From the NCBI RefSeq assembly GCF_932526225.1, contig NC_064036.1:13757181-13821180 (forward strand): DNA of 64,000 bases. The letters are read 5' to 3'. Positions 12,106-24,800 of this stretch are shown here, in pieces. The notes beneath the pieces were generated by a model. That model ran no database searches. It worked only from the letters and a program-made list of their open reading frames with translations, and was not told where the DNA came from. Within the stretch, counting starts at the first letter, position 1, and each line of letters starts with the position of its first letter. This DNA comes from Nematostella vectensis (lineage: Eukaryota > Cnidaria > Anthozoa > Actiniaria > Edwardsiidae). The position numbers and the translations under genes are program-made.

Positions 12106-12910
12106 AGGAAGGTTTAGACAGTTTAGCATTAAGTGCTCGACTAGTCGTCAGATAGCAGGTGTGATCGTGTCGTCTAGGGGGAATGTTTAGATATTTTGCG
12201 GTGAGTCCTCGACAGATAACAAGTGTGGTCGTGTTGTCTAGGGGGGATGTTTAGACATTGTAGCGGTGAGTGCTTGACAGAAGACAAGTGTGGTCGTGTT
12301 GTGAAGGGGAATATTTAGACATTTTAGCGGCGAGTGCTTGACAAAAGACAAGTGTGGTCGTGTTGTCTAGGGGGAATGTTAAAACATTTTAGCGGTTAGT
12401 GCTCGACAGATAACAAATTTGGTCGTGTTGTGAAGGGGAATGTTTAGACATTTAAGCGGTTAGTGCTCAACAGATAACAAGTGTGGTCGTGCTGTCTAGG
12501 GGGAATGTTTAGACATCTTAGCGGTGAGTGCTCGACAGATAACAAGTGTGGTCGTGTCGTTAAGGGGAATGTTTAGACATTATAGACGTTAGTGCTCAAC
12601 AGATAACAAGTGTGGTCGTGTTGTCTAGGGGGAATGTTAGGACATCTTAGCGGTGAGTGCTCGACAGATATCAAGTGTGGTCGTGTCGTGAAGGGGAATG
12701 TTTAGACATTATAGACGTTAGTGCTCAACAGATAACAAGTGTGGTCGTGTTTTGAAGGGAATATTTAGACATTTTAGCGTTTAGTGCTCGAGAAATAACA
12801 AATGTGGTTGTGTTGTCTAGGAGGGATGTTGAGACATTTTAGACGTTAGTGCTCGGCAGATGGCACGTTTGGTCGTGCTGTGTTATGTTTTGAAGGGGAT
12901 GTAGTGGTTA
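12106..12910. repeat. 65-bp minisatellite, about 12 copies
   Basis: Units built on ACAAGTGTGGTCGTGTTGT, GGGGAATGTTTAGACATTTT and AGCGGTGAGTGCTCGACAGA. The spacing between successive GTGGTCGTG blocks is about 65 bp (for example 12225 to 12290). Confidence 0.92.
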
Positions 12911-13046
12911 GTGCTCAAGATAATTTATTAAGGGAAACTTTTTTATGGGATTTCCATGTATTTTGGACATCATGAAATTAGTCATCACATTCCCTTTCAC
13001 GGTTGCAATATTTCGCTAGTAGTGGTCGTACGCGACAAAGAAATCA

Positions 13047-13100
13047 GGGCCGTAGCCCGTGGAGGTGGGGCACTTGGGGCACGTGCCCTCCCAATAGTTT
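13047..13100. mobile_element. Possible solitary transposon end
   Basis: CAGGGCCGTAGCCCGTGG followed by a G-rich GGGCAC...GTGCCC hairpin resembles the CAGGGGCGTAGCCAGG termini of the elements at 21529 and 22771. No matching opposite end was found nearby. Confidence 0.35.
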
Positions 13101-13139
13101 TTAAAACTAGAAGTTCTCGTAATGGAGTGAAGTGCTCGA

Positions 13140-14913
13140 GCTCATAGATTGGTTGGTCATTCAATTGCAAGGGTTAAATTTATAATCTTTTAGATTTGTG
13201 TGGGGCAGTTTCACATTTTCCATAAGCCAGATTTATGCAAGACCCCTTTTCTTTGCAGCCACTGTTAGTGTGATCAATAACCCTTTGTTTAAGGGTTTCT
13301 CTGTTTAATTTATAAGATAAATAGAACAAAAACAAATTGCTTGTAGTCTTATTTGATTAAACAAAAGAAATTATTTAATTGAAGGTATTGTATGTCTAGA
13401 AAAGGGAAGGTGAAGTTTGATAACCCTTATAAACAATCTGACTAGCTGTGGTGGGGATGTGCAGTCATAGATATTATGGAAAGTAAAGTAAATTTAAAAA
13501 AAGACTGCCTTTTGGTGGTTGAGTGGGAGGGGCACAACCCGTGTGCCCACCCCGAGCTGCATGCCTGTACATACCCAGTAAGCTATTTGGGTCTAAGTGG
13601 TGGCCACTTAATTGCTATTGAAAAAATTACTGCTCATGTGTTAACATATAGTGAACTATATAGAATTTATGATCTCCTGCTTCTCCCTAACAATAGCTTC
13701 TGCATGTAAGTACACTGCAGTATTCACTGGAGCCCACTGATTTCGAAAAAATTTCTTTGTCTCCTCCTTGGCTGTGTTTGTCTTGGTTTAAAATAATGAT
13801 GTAGCAATCAATTTTTTTTTTTTTTTGGATAATAATTTGCAATCATAGTAGTTCTGGACTGGACATTCTTGTGGAAAAATAGACTGAAAATATCAAATAC
13901 TGCAAACCCAGTATCAAATAAAAAAAATATGTCTATATCACGATTCGGATTTCATTAACAATTATTCAAGTTTGGGGGATGTTACGAGCGGATGTGCTCT
14001 CCTAATCAATTAAATGAGTAATACTCAAAAAAATAATACTTAAAGTTTTTTTATTAGACTGTACATCATATATTGTTGCGCCCTAGGGCTCTCAACTTCA
14101 GTTTATATTTCCGTGTAATATCCAAGACAATACACCCTTTACACAGTCATGCATATATATATATTCAAACAATTATTCTTAAGTTACTAACTCATCAAGT
14201 TTTATTGTAAGGAATCTAAACAGCAGAGGGCGCAAGGGCGTAGGAGGACAAGACCAAAACTACTTGCATGCTTTATACTAAAAATCTTTAAAATGTGACA
14301 AAGCTTGTCAAGCAACATTTCAACAAGTGTAAGAAAGAAAAACAATTCTTCATAAAATAACCCTATATGCAGATACTGTAGCTATAATAATCAAGGTTTA
14401 TTACACCTCCTATCACTGACCTGGTGAAAACCCGAACAGGTAGGGATTTTAACCTGGTGGATTTGTTTGTGCCTCCCCGGGAAATTGTTCCGAAATAACT
14501 GTTCACCTGTGCTCCTTTCTAATTCAGCCCTATTAGAATGAACCTGTCGGACTTAATACCATCAAATATCAAATAACTATAGTACCTCTTCAGCCTCTTC
14601 GGGGTATAAAGTGAGTGCGTGGGCAACTTCGACAGACAGTGAAACGGCTAAAATATACTCGAATCAAATGCTTTCTTTAAAATCTCCATACACTTTCATT
14701 TTTATCTCTTGTCGTTGTACTCATTTTTGACGTCGTCGCTAAAACTTTTCTAATGAGTATAAAACAGTCGTAACTAATCTTTTCTAATCGTAACCAATCT
14801 TTGCTGAACGGAGCAAGTTGTTGCCAGAGGTCAATCACGATTGCTGACGATCAGACTGTAGCCTCGAAACGTCTGTAAAATAAGACTTCCTTATTGCTTA
14901 CACCCATTTGTTG
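13140..14913. other. Non-coding; 3' flank of the P450 gene
   Basis: No recognised gene. A 77-codon open frame at 13476-13709 (+) is unsupported. TTTATT at 14397-14402 would read AATAAA on the minus strand and is a candidate polyadenylation signal for the P450 gene. Confidence 0.45.
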
Positions 14914-16398
14914 TTAGTACCGTTCGTTTACACAGACCTCAAAGGGTCTTGGGAAGTGATTCATGCCCACCTCCCCCTCTAGGTCAGGCACAGGGTACCC
15001 GGGAGGGCTGGTGAATGTCAATTGGTGCAGAAGTCTTGAAGTGACGAGGAACAGTTCCTTCTTCGCTAAAGACTCTCCGCTGCACACTCTTCTCCCGGCG
15101 CTGAACGGAAGGAAACTCTTGATTCCCGCCACGTCCACCAGTTTGCCTTTTGCGTCCAGGAATCGCGTTGGGTCGAACCGGTAGGGCTGGTCCCAGTATC
15201 TCTCGTCGTGGTGCATCTGCCAAACGTTGAACATTATGACCGTGTCCTTGGGGATGCTGTAGCCATGGAGATGGGAGTCGCACGTGGCTTTATGCGGCAG
15301 GCTCAGATGCGTGACGGTGCAGTAGCGGTGGACCTCGGTGATCACGGCCTCGAGGTAGTCCAGCCTTTCACGGTCTTCAAGGGTGGGTAGCCTGTGCCGG
15401 CCAACGACACAGTCGAGCTCATTTTGGATTTTCTTTTGAACATCTGGGAAGTTCACCAGGCAGGCGATAAACCAACGTAGTGTGGTTGTCATAGTTTCGG
15501 CGCCCGCAGAGAAGACGTCAGCGATGGTCATGATCAGGTGATCTTCAGTGATCATGTGATGCACAGCCTCGTTTTCCTGCACTGCTTCAAGTCTCGCTTT
15601 CAACAACGCATCAGTGAAGTCGCGGATGTTACTACTGTTGAATGTCGCTTTATGTTGGCTGAATTTTTGGTCCAGAATTTTGCCCTGGACGTCGCGAACG
15701 TAATAGAAATCTCTAGCCTGTTGCGTGGGTAGTTTGAGGAGCCAGGGAAATATGTTAACGAGCGATACTGGGCTGAGGAGACGGAATCCCAACTGGTTAT
15801 AGTGTACAACTTGCAGGAATTCCGGGTCATTCATTGAGTAGCAGCTGCCAAACACCATGTTACAGATGACGTTGAGGATGGTGAGGAACAAATCGTGTTT
15901 TGGATCAATAGGGTTTCCATTTGCGGCCTTCAATCTCTTGATCAGCCCATCGACTTCCTCGCAAACTTGTCCCTCAAGACGTGGACTGTAGAGTCGCAGA
16001 GCTGTGTGAACTAGCTTGCGCTGCCATTTAAGCGTAGGACTTAAATCTGCCATGGCCAAATCCTTGCATCCCCGTGTAAAGAAATCACCAATGAAGCTGT
16101 AAGGTCTACCTGAGAAGTCATCCTTGCGTAGAACGAGAGCCTCGCGCGCGATGGCCGCGGAACCGACTACCACCACGCGGTTGCCTTGCAGATATAGCGT
16201 GTAAATATCCCCATAGTGCTTTGCGAGCTTGCTAAAGCCCAGGTGGATGTTTGGCATTGAGCCCCAGATATCAAGCATGTTGCCAAGCAACGGTAAGGGA
16301 GGAGGGCCTGGGGGGAGATTTGCATCCTGTTTTTTGCGCATGACAACAGCGATCAAAAGCGTCAGGCCAACAGCAAATACTGCACCCTCTACCAGCAT
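14914..16398 (-). CDS. Cytochrome P450, microsomal, clan-2-like
   Basis: Heme-thiolate monooxygenase of 494 aa, the usual length, in one exon. An N-terminal membrane anchor (about residues 3-20) is followed by a basic stop-transfer RKK and the proline hinge LPPGPPP (residues 28-34), as in endoplasmic-reticulum P450s. The I-helix oxygen-activation motif is FSAGAETM. The K-helix ExxR is EVHR. The heme loop is FSAGRRVCSG with Cys about residue 439. Substrate and exact CYP family cannot be read from motifs; the PPGPPPLPLLGN start and AGAET helix suit clan 2 (CYP1/2/17-like). The frame is open 20 codons further, to 16458, but a TTTTTAG just upstream of the chosen ATG could be a splice acceptor, so I prefer 16398. 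An upstream non-coding exon is possible. Confidence 0.9.
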   Translation of the reverse strand: MLVEGAVFAVGLTLLIAVVMRKKQDANLPPGPPPLPLLGNMLDIWGSMPNIHLGFSKLAKHYGDIYTLYLQGNRVVVVGSAAIAREALVLRKDDFSGRPYSFIGDFFTRGCKDLAMADLSPTLKWQRKLVHTALRLYSPRLEGQVCEEVDGLIKRLKAANGNPIDPKHDLFLTILNVICNMVFGSCYSMNDPEFLQVVHYNQLGFRLLSPVSLVNIFPWLLKLPTQQARDFYYVRDVQGKILDQKFSQHKATFNSSNIRDFTDALLKARLEAVQENEAVHHMITEDHLIMTIADVFSAGAETMTTTLRWFIACLVNFPDVQKKIQNELDCVVGRHRLPTLEDRERLDYLEAVITEVHRYCTVTHLSLPHKATCDSHLHGYSIPKDTVIMFNVWQMHHDERYWDQPYRFDPTRFLDAKGKLVDVAGIKSFLPFSAGRRVCSGESLAKKELFLVTSRLLHQLTFTSPPGYPVPDLEGEVGMNHFPRPFEVCVNERY

Positions 16399-16458
16399 CG
16401 CGCCCCGACAAACACTAAAAAGTGAAAACACGCAAATATTAGTACTTTGTAGATACAA

Positions 16459-19400
16459 TTATACTGCGGCTTTTCCATTTTTACGTGCGCGCCTACTTCT
16501 TGTCATTGTTTACGACTCTTATGCGGTAGTCTTTCTTGTTTTTAAGAGATTGAGTTGGCAAAGGAAAGCTCAATACTTTTGTATGAAACAAAGATACAAC
16601 TATTTTGTTACCAGTAAAGAATGATAATTTAAGAATATATAATATCGAATAAATAGGTAGTATTTAGACAAGTATAAACTGGCCTTTTAACCTCAAACAA
16701 TAACGCTGAACATATTACTAACAGGCAATTCTTTGACCACAATTACGCAAGCTGTAGGTGTGTCAATACTATACAAGCTCCCCTATCGTTGTTACGCGTG
16801 CTACTAGTGTGCTTATAGCTACACAAGCTTCACTGCTTTCCTATCATTGCCATGAATAGGTGGTAATGATAGTGGCCTAGACTTCAGACACAGATGCTAG
16901 ACTAAAATATCCACTAAATTTCCCCAAGTTAAACTCGCTGGATAAATTGCTTAATAATAGCTACGATCATATGATAGGGAATGCCATGTTAATAGTGCGG
17001 CGAGAATGCTAAAAGTGAGCGCTTGAGCTGTTAAAATTTAGAACATAGAGCAGCACAATTTCTGCTCCTTTATGTTTCTCGTATTTGGCTTATGTATCTT
17101 TGCAGGTGCGTTTGTAAATACTGCAGGCAATGGCTTACGGATTAAATGCACTATCTAACCGCACAGCACATCTTCTCCGCTGTGCCCAAAGACACCTATC
17201 GAGAGCACGAATTTCTCCTCAGTAAGAACTTCTAGTTTAAAAATAGCAATGTTTGCCTGGAATACCCGCAAATAGGTTACGTGGGTGGTAAACTGACCGT
17301 ACTGAACGCCCACTAGAGTCTTTGAACTATATCTGTACATATTCTTATGTCTATTCAGGCGCCTTTTCACTGTCTGATTAAAAAAGGAGCAGTTTTGTCC
17401 CTACTGACGTTCTTCTCTCAATACATCACACTCTAGGGCGGTACAAACCTTTTGATAACAGCAAAGCGCAGCGCGTCTAGCAACAGAATGCAAGGGTCTC
17501 ACGGTTCAGCAGCTAATGTTCGTTTTTTCAATCTCTTATGTGAAGCGTTCAGTCTCCCTTTTTGACAACCAACAACTTTCATTAGCCATGGCGACTGCAG
17601 GAGCTTTCAAACCCATCCGACTCCAAGGAAACACATGCTTTAGATCCTTTTATGACCAATGGCCATAATGAAATTTAGCCTTTATTTTGATATGCGATAG
17701 AGCAGAGGGCACATCCGCAAACTAAAATGGGACGCAGTCGTTTACACGCCACTCGTACGAGGTGTGCGGATGAAACTCTACACTAGGGGTGTCAGTGCTG
17801 CCATGTGCTCGATTGTACAATGTGGTGCCGCAAAGACTCTCGCCACACACACATGAGATCACACCACACGTACCTCTCTACAACAAGGGAGGGGAGGGGG
17901 GTGACCCAATCAATCGAAGTGCTAACATGCACATAGTTCAATTTGAGTAAAACAGCTATATTAACCGAGCATAGCCAGTCAAGTGTTCATAGATATGAAC
18001 AGTGATGTGGAGATCTAATTTAAATATTCTAATTGTAGTATCATCACGCATCGACCGCTAGAAAACAAAACTTATCAGAGACGGAGATAGAATATAGACC
18101 AATGGAACCAAAAGGTAAACACGAGGTGTAAACAGTCTACGAATGGCAAGGGGGAGGGGGACAAGCCAGCGATCAATGGTTGCGGCAGTTCCTTCGTTCC
18201 AGCACTGGGCGATGCATAGCTCGCTTTTTGATGTTCTCCGCTAAGTAGCGCTTAACTAAATGACGGTCACACTTGGCCTCCAACGACGTTTACCATCTTA
18301 TAACCATGTACATGGGGTTCCATGAAATGGGAACGATTTACTAGTTCATGTCATCGCAATTGGTTTCCACCTTTGAAATACTATTGTTTTAAAGACTCTT
18401 CAAAACGTATTTTTAAAAACCTGAGTTTTATCAAACCAAATTTACTTTATTCTCTTATCAGGTAATTACCAGGGGGAAACGTAAAAGATTTCTCAAAGCA
18501 ACTTAACCGTATCCCTAACAATTTATTAATTTTCGTCATGCGTAGGCTAGGTACAACGGCGCTAACCACTTCAGTCAAATTTCTTGCACTTATTTTTGTA
18601 ATCACATTACTGCCTTTTTCGGACAAAAGTGTCACATTCAATGTACCGGTGAACTAGTGACACAAGAGATTTCACACAAACACGAAATGAATCAGAGAAA
18701 GCAAAAGGTGTGTTGCACCTCGTACCTCAAGAGAGATGTAGCCTGTAACAGCGGCGGGACATACAGCGAGTTATTACACAGCCCCATATCAACGGCAAAA
18801 CGGCTCGTAACAACGCGCTCAATTATCACGATCCCCCTTGTGGAGAAACATCGTACAAGTGCACAGGGTCTACAGGCCTCTGATTGGTTGAATCTGTACG
18901 AAATCTCAGAGAACTGACGTCGCTATTAGTCTACGCATCTCTGATTGGTTAACTTGTTCATATCGTGATATCTAATCCAGCGACGCGTTGTAGACCGCAA
19001 TGTCTCTAATCTCACCGCATGTAATGTACGGTAAGTGAGTGTGGTAATTCATAGAGCAAAAGATTGAAGTCTAATCCTGAACACCTAGGCGCAGCATGTG
19101 CGAGCACAATGAGAGGCCTCGCCAGTAAACACGATAGCTTTGGCTCGTTATGCAAGGTTGTTCTAGAAAGAATAAAGTATATTTACAAAGGACCAATACT
19201 GTTGACGCGAGCTGTCAAGTCACCAAAACAAGGATTCATTCGAACACATAATCACAGCTCAAACTTGAATAACTTGTCAAAACTAGAGCCTTTGATTCGA
19301 ATATCAGAACAGAAATCTGTTCAGGGATGTTCAACAAAGACAAATACCAAATTCTTTTTTAGGCTGTCTGTAAATTGTGCCTGGTTGCTGCCTACATAGC

Positions 19401-20985
19401 GACTACGCGACCTACACTTTTCCTATCGAAGCTGACACGCCTTTCTTGACCGTGCGAATAATAGCCAAACAAGGGCCAGCCATTAGGTTATCTGATGAAA
19501 GTTGGGTGATTTACTGTCATTACCAACAGAAAAACATGCACAAGTATTGTGAAATAGTCAGGTTACATATTCCTTTTGCCCTGATGAGAAGTACAGTATG
19601 TTCTAGTGAATCGTGGTTGTATATTTGGTCTGTTGTATGCTTTAAAAGCGTTACAAATATCGCAGTCCTATATAAACAAACGGGAAGTAATCAAAAGAAG
19701 GGGTCGAGTAGTAATTTAGCTTAAAACTATGATATGTCTAAAAATGCGTGTTTAAAGATGAAGTCTAACTTAGAAATAACAAATAACAAAAATGATTGTC
19801 TATACAAGAAACAGGACTGTACCACATCCTGATACAATAAACGTCAATGATTCAACAACGTATCACATGCAAAGAAAAATATACACATTTGTGTTCTCAC
19901 CTTTAGTTGTGCATAAACTTCAAGCTTTTGCTGATTTCTTCTTCTCGCGCCTTCAGCTTTAATGATCACCCACAAACTCACGGTATAAAGTGTGAAAAAT
20001 AAGCTTTCGATGAAAGCAGATACTGCCAGCTGAGTTTACTCAACTAAGCCAACACGAGAGATTCGTTATTGAAATTCACAGGTGGGGATGACAACCGCTC
20101 CTCCAATCACAAGACAGCTTGTCACTTGACGGGATTGAGATCAACGAGTCTGACTCATCATAATTCATAACTTCGGCTTACTAGCTTAGCACCCCCTTCC
20201 TCCTCGTAGAGCCCTCGTTCTCCATTTTTTGGGATGTTTCGCTTCTGTGCGCACGCAGTGCCAGGCGTGAAAAATCCATAAGCGTTCTTAGACCATATAG
20301 TTGAAATATTTTTATTGTACAGTCAAATTCGCAGATATTCCACCTATTGTTATAATAAATAACAACTCTTTTATTGAGTGAGTTGCGTTGAAAACTAGTT
20401 GAATTGATAACTCCTAAATGCGTGATGGTAAGAGCTAAGGATGTGTAGTATTGGGCTTCCTTGGGTGGATTTTGTAACTAGTTTCCATGGCTTCCACAGT
20501 GATAATAGAGAATAGATGATAGGATACTCCCCCCTCCCCTTCCCTTGGGCCGCTACGCAGGCTACAGTGATAAATGAACATGACAGATGGGATTAGCGTC
20601 CCTTTCTCTGAACCATTTGCAAGCTAAACTTTAGCATATACCTGTCTCCAAAAATGAAACATGTGAAATCTTAAAAAAATAAAGTACGATTGCTAAGTAA
20701 GAAATAAAGGGAGAATTGTCTGTCATTATGGGCTGTAACATTTCTCTAAGCTTTAGTTACTCGCTGCCTGTCTGCCTACAACTGGTTTCTATGGTTGCGA
20801 CTTGTCATTTGCTCGGTTCGGGTGGAGAGCATCGTAAACCTGGTGCTTGGCGCAATGCACTAGAGCTGCCATCAACTTGGCAAAACCTGTATCCTTTGGC
20901 TGGATGAAAAGAGATAAACAGAGTACAAAAAGGTCAACATCGACACTTACATATACCAATTTTAGCAGCTATTTTCTGAAGGCGA
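16459..20985. other. Gene-poor interval, no gene recognised
   Basis: The longest open frames are two overlapping plus-strand frames at 19064-19399 (111 aa) and 19377-19724 (115 aa). They show no recognisable domain. The rest is AT-rich unique sequence with short simple runs. Confidence 0.5.
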
Positions 20986-21420
20986 GGTAAATAGCGGGAT
21001 CGACATGGGCTTATAACTCGCCCCTAAAGACGGGATGAAGAGCACACAAGCCAGTCCTGGTCTTACCTCGCCTTTAGCAAATAACTCAGTCTACAACATA
21101 GCACGCAAGCCGGTCCCTTGCCTTTGGGAAATAACTCAATCCACACCAAAGCGCTTTACCACGCCCCCGCTATTACCTCGCCTTTAGCAAATAACTCAGT
21201 CTACAACATAGCACGCAAGCCGGTCCCTTGCCTTTGGGAAATAACTCAATCCACACCAAAGCGCTTTACCACGCCCCCGCTATTACCTCGCCTTTAGCAA
21301 ATAACTCAGTCTACAACATAGCACGCAAGCCGGTCCCTTGCCTTTGGGAAATAACTCAGTCCACACCAAAGCGCTTTAGCACGCCCCCGCTATTCCCTGG
21401 CCTTCAGCAAATAACTCAAG
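20986..21420. repeat. 110-bp tandem repeat, about 3.5 copies
   Basis: CCTTTAGCAAATAACTCAGT occurs at 21071, 21181 and 21291, each followed by CTACAACATAGCACGCAAGC and CCACACCAAAGCGCTTTA. The copies are nearly identical, suggesting recent expansion. The array lies about 400 bp beyond the MICU1 stop codon. Confidence 0.93.
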
Positions 21421-21473
21421 CTCCACACTCTGGTACTCCGTCATCAATTATCAGGGACGATTAAAAACGACGA

Positions 21474-21479
21474 TTTATT
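21474..21479 (-). terminator. Candidate polyadenylation signal for MICU1
   Basis: TTTATT on the plus strand reads AATAAA on the minus strand, about 350 bp beyond the MICU1 stop codon. If it is used, the element at 21529-21673 would lie in the 3' UTR. Confidence 0.35.
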
Positions 21480-21528
21480 ATTTTATTGCCTAGGTGCAAA
21501 GCAGAGGGCAAGTAATACACATACTGTC

Positions 21529-21673
21529 CATTGGCGTAGCCTGAATTTTTAAGGCCCTTTTTAAAGCCCTTTCAGGGCATTTTCTCCTGTGTTTTAGATA
21601 ATGTCTCATACATTTACTGTATTTTTGGCTGCTAGAAGGGGGGCCCTCGGCCACCCCCCTGGCTACGCCCCTG
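21529..21673. mobile_element. MITE copy A with CAGGGGCGTAGCCAGG-type ends
   Basis: The right end reads CCTGGCTACGCCCCTG; the left end is a degenerate complement (CATTGGCGTAGCCTG). A perfect 5-bp CTGTC flanks it on both sides (21524-21528 and 21674-21678), consistent with a target-site duplication. The interior shares ATTTTCTCCTGT and TACATTTACTGTAT with copy B at 22771, in opposite orientation. It has no coding capacity. Confidence 0.8.
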
Positions 21674-21826
21674 CTGTCACCTTTTAGCAGTAAGGGTCAT
21701 ATTTTTATCACCATAATAGTTTACTGGCTTTTCAAGAAGCATCCTCAAAGTTCGTTAGCGCATAAGAAAATGTGATTATTTGTGAGGATGATGCATGCGA
21801 GTTTGTTTACAACAATGAAAATGCTG

Positions 21827-24800
21827 TTAATGTTTTTGTGATGGGCAGGCAGGAAAAATACTACTGCCTCCAACAATTCCACTCGTCTCTTCCTCGATAA
21901 ACTTGGTGCTTTTAACAAAACGCTGATATATCATGTAAACCAAACTATCCTTTTTCTTTTTCCTTACGTTTTCCAGTCCTCTGACCAGTTGATTCTTCAT
22001 AACAGAAATGAACTCCTTGTGGCTTAGTTCTCCGTCACCTGAAACCAGAGGGATAGTTAGTTCTGTCAAGCACGACAACAAAAGGAAAACAGGGGTGAGG
22101 GGGGGGGGGGGGGGGGGGAGGGGAAAAACAACAAGCATGGCAAATAACAAGGAAAATAGGGCGTAGGGCAGGAGCAGGGTTATGTATATATATGTGTATG
22201 GAAATAGAATCGTCGAGGTTCCCTCGCTTGTGGGTAAAGTTTTGAGCCATATTTTCAAATGAAGATGATGACACACTTGCTTACAAGGAAGGTTTGAGCT
22301 ATATATTCAAATTAAGATGATGGCTCACTGGCTTGTAAGTAAGGCTTTAAGCTAATGTTCAAATAAAGATGATGGCTTACTTGCTTTCAAGGAAGGTTTT
22401 CAGCTAAATGTTCTAAAAGATGATAGTTCACATGCTTGCAGGGAATGTTTTGTGCCATGTCTTCAAATTAAGATGGCACAAGAAAGGTTTTGAGCTATAT
22501 GTTTTAAAAGATGATGGCTCACATGCTTGCCGGGAATGTTTTGCGAGCTTTATTAATTACTAAGATGATAATTCACACACTTGGTAGCTAGGGTCTGCGG
22601 GAAAGGCTCACCATTCTCGTCAAACATCTTGTACACTATATTCACCACATGGTCCTGAAGAGAGACTCCAGTAATGGTGCTGGCAACACGCTTGAAAGTT
22701 TCTGGCAGAAAAGAGTAGTGTCAGAACTTTCCTGAGCAACTTGCTAAAATGTTTCTAACGAACAGAGTAGCAGGGGCGTAGCCAGGTCTCAGGGGGCCAG
22801 GACCCCCCTTCCAGCAGCCAAACATACAGTAAATGTATGATACATTACTCAAAATACAGGAGAAAATGCAATATATGGGCCTTTTGGGGCCCACTCCTGT
22901 TAAAAATCCTGGCTACGCCCCTGAGTAGTCAGAACTACAGTATCCTGAGAAACACACTTGAATGTTTCTAGCAGAATAGAGTAGTGTCAGAACTATCCTA
23001 AGCAATTGGACCCTTCTTTTGCCCTGCAGTTTAACAGAGTAGTGTCAAAACTTTCCTGAGTAAATGGAACCAAATTCTTTAAGCGAGTTTATCAAGCAAG
23101 TGGGTTACAGGGTTACAATGTGGGTGACATGTAAGGGTTGAGTATCGAGGATGGAGGCATTTTGTCATATAACAGCCTGAAGGCACATGCTTATAACATC
23201 TATAACTAGTAAACTACAATTTGAAGAGAACGGGTTGGAGCAAAATGGACAACACTTAAAAATAGTTGACATTTTTGGTAAAAATTAAAGTAGGTTCAGG
23301 TTATCTCTAAGGGAGCAACACAGATGCTTTAGCAGGGCAATGAAGGTTCTTTTTCTTCCTTGAGAGTGCTCTAAGCAGAAAGCTTTCTTCAATCATTACT
23401 TTAACTAGCCTGGCAAAGTAATGCTCCAATAGCGAATGTTCCCTCCGTTTAGAAACGATTTCTCCATGCCTACATCAACCAAGTGGCACAAAGTTTAATT
23501 TTCCTATGAAGATCCTGATGCATGCAAAACCAAGCATGTGCCAAAAAGCTATAAGATTATAGTCAGCTAAGTTCTATAAGTTCCAAACTAGTAATTTTCT
23601 GATAGTACATTAACTTTAATGTTAATGGAGGTGCTAAGATTGCAGTTCTTTTGCTCATTTCTATTGAAAGTTAATAGTCTGATGGTCCATCACAAGTATT
23701 CATGGTTAATATCTAGTTTTCAACCTCATGTACTCATTAGTATTCAATTAATTAACCTCATTCATATTTAATTGGTTCATATCAAAACCTTCTGTTTCCC
23801 TGCTGATACTGTATATCAAGCCCTCCCTGTTCTTTAACAATCTAAATTATTCACAGGAATTTTAGTGGAATAAACGGCTTGTCAGAACAATGGAGAAGGC
23901 GTCAATCATGTAATAATCCTCATTTTGGTTATCATGCAATCATTCTGATCATGTAATAATCCTGATTTTGGTTATTAAAATAACCAGATTAAAAGTAAAG
24001 TAGTCAGAGTTAATTCAATCTTTGCTTGGCTCAATGGAAGATTCATTACCTGAGTCAATCGCTCTGTTGGCAGCCATGTAAAAACTAAGAGCAACTTCTG
24101 CTTCACTCAGATTCCTGAGAAATGTGAAGAAATCCACGTAGTCTTGAAATGTAACACCCTGAGATTAAAAAAGGTATTAAAATTTGGTATTAATTATATA
24201 TGAAATTTGCATGTTGCCCATGGGACTGTTTTTAATTATTTACAAAATAATATGCAGTGTTGTTTGCCATGTTGTTGTTTACCTGGGAATTTTCCTTGAA
24301 TGCTTTTTTAACTCGTTTTAGAATCTGCTGTTTCTTTTTCTCCTGGAAGCTTGAGTATGTTAGCAGCATGTCAGCAAACTCCACCTCTGATATTCGACCA
24401 TCCACTGGGTCATAGGCCACAAACTACAAAATAATAGTGAAATATTATATTAAGCACTATCAACAAATGTATACACCTATTACACACCAAGCTGATAGAT
24501 GAAAAGTTTTTTTTTTTTTTTGCAGAATTACACACAATGTGATTGACAAAAAAATAACAGGAATTTAAAGGCCAATAAGTGTGCATTTTGTCATGCCTTA
24601 CCATCTTTATACTAGAGGATGGGTAGCTAGGATTTCCCATAAGACTAGTTTTTCATCTGAAGTGAATTCGCCAACAAAATTTCTCACCCGGACGTTTCAG
24701 TTAGAGGTAGGATTAAATTAAGGTGTGTCAACTTTTTTCCTTGAAAAAGGGCAATAAATCAATAAAACAAGAATTCATTCCATGAATTTTCCAATTAAGA

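Noticed and set aside
19064..19724. Two overlapping open frames of 111 and 115 codons
   Set aside because: No recognisable domain, different frames, no splice or promoter support. They are within chance length for this much sequence.
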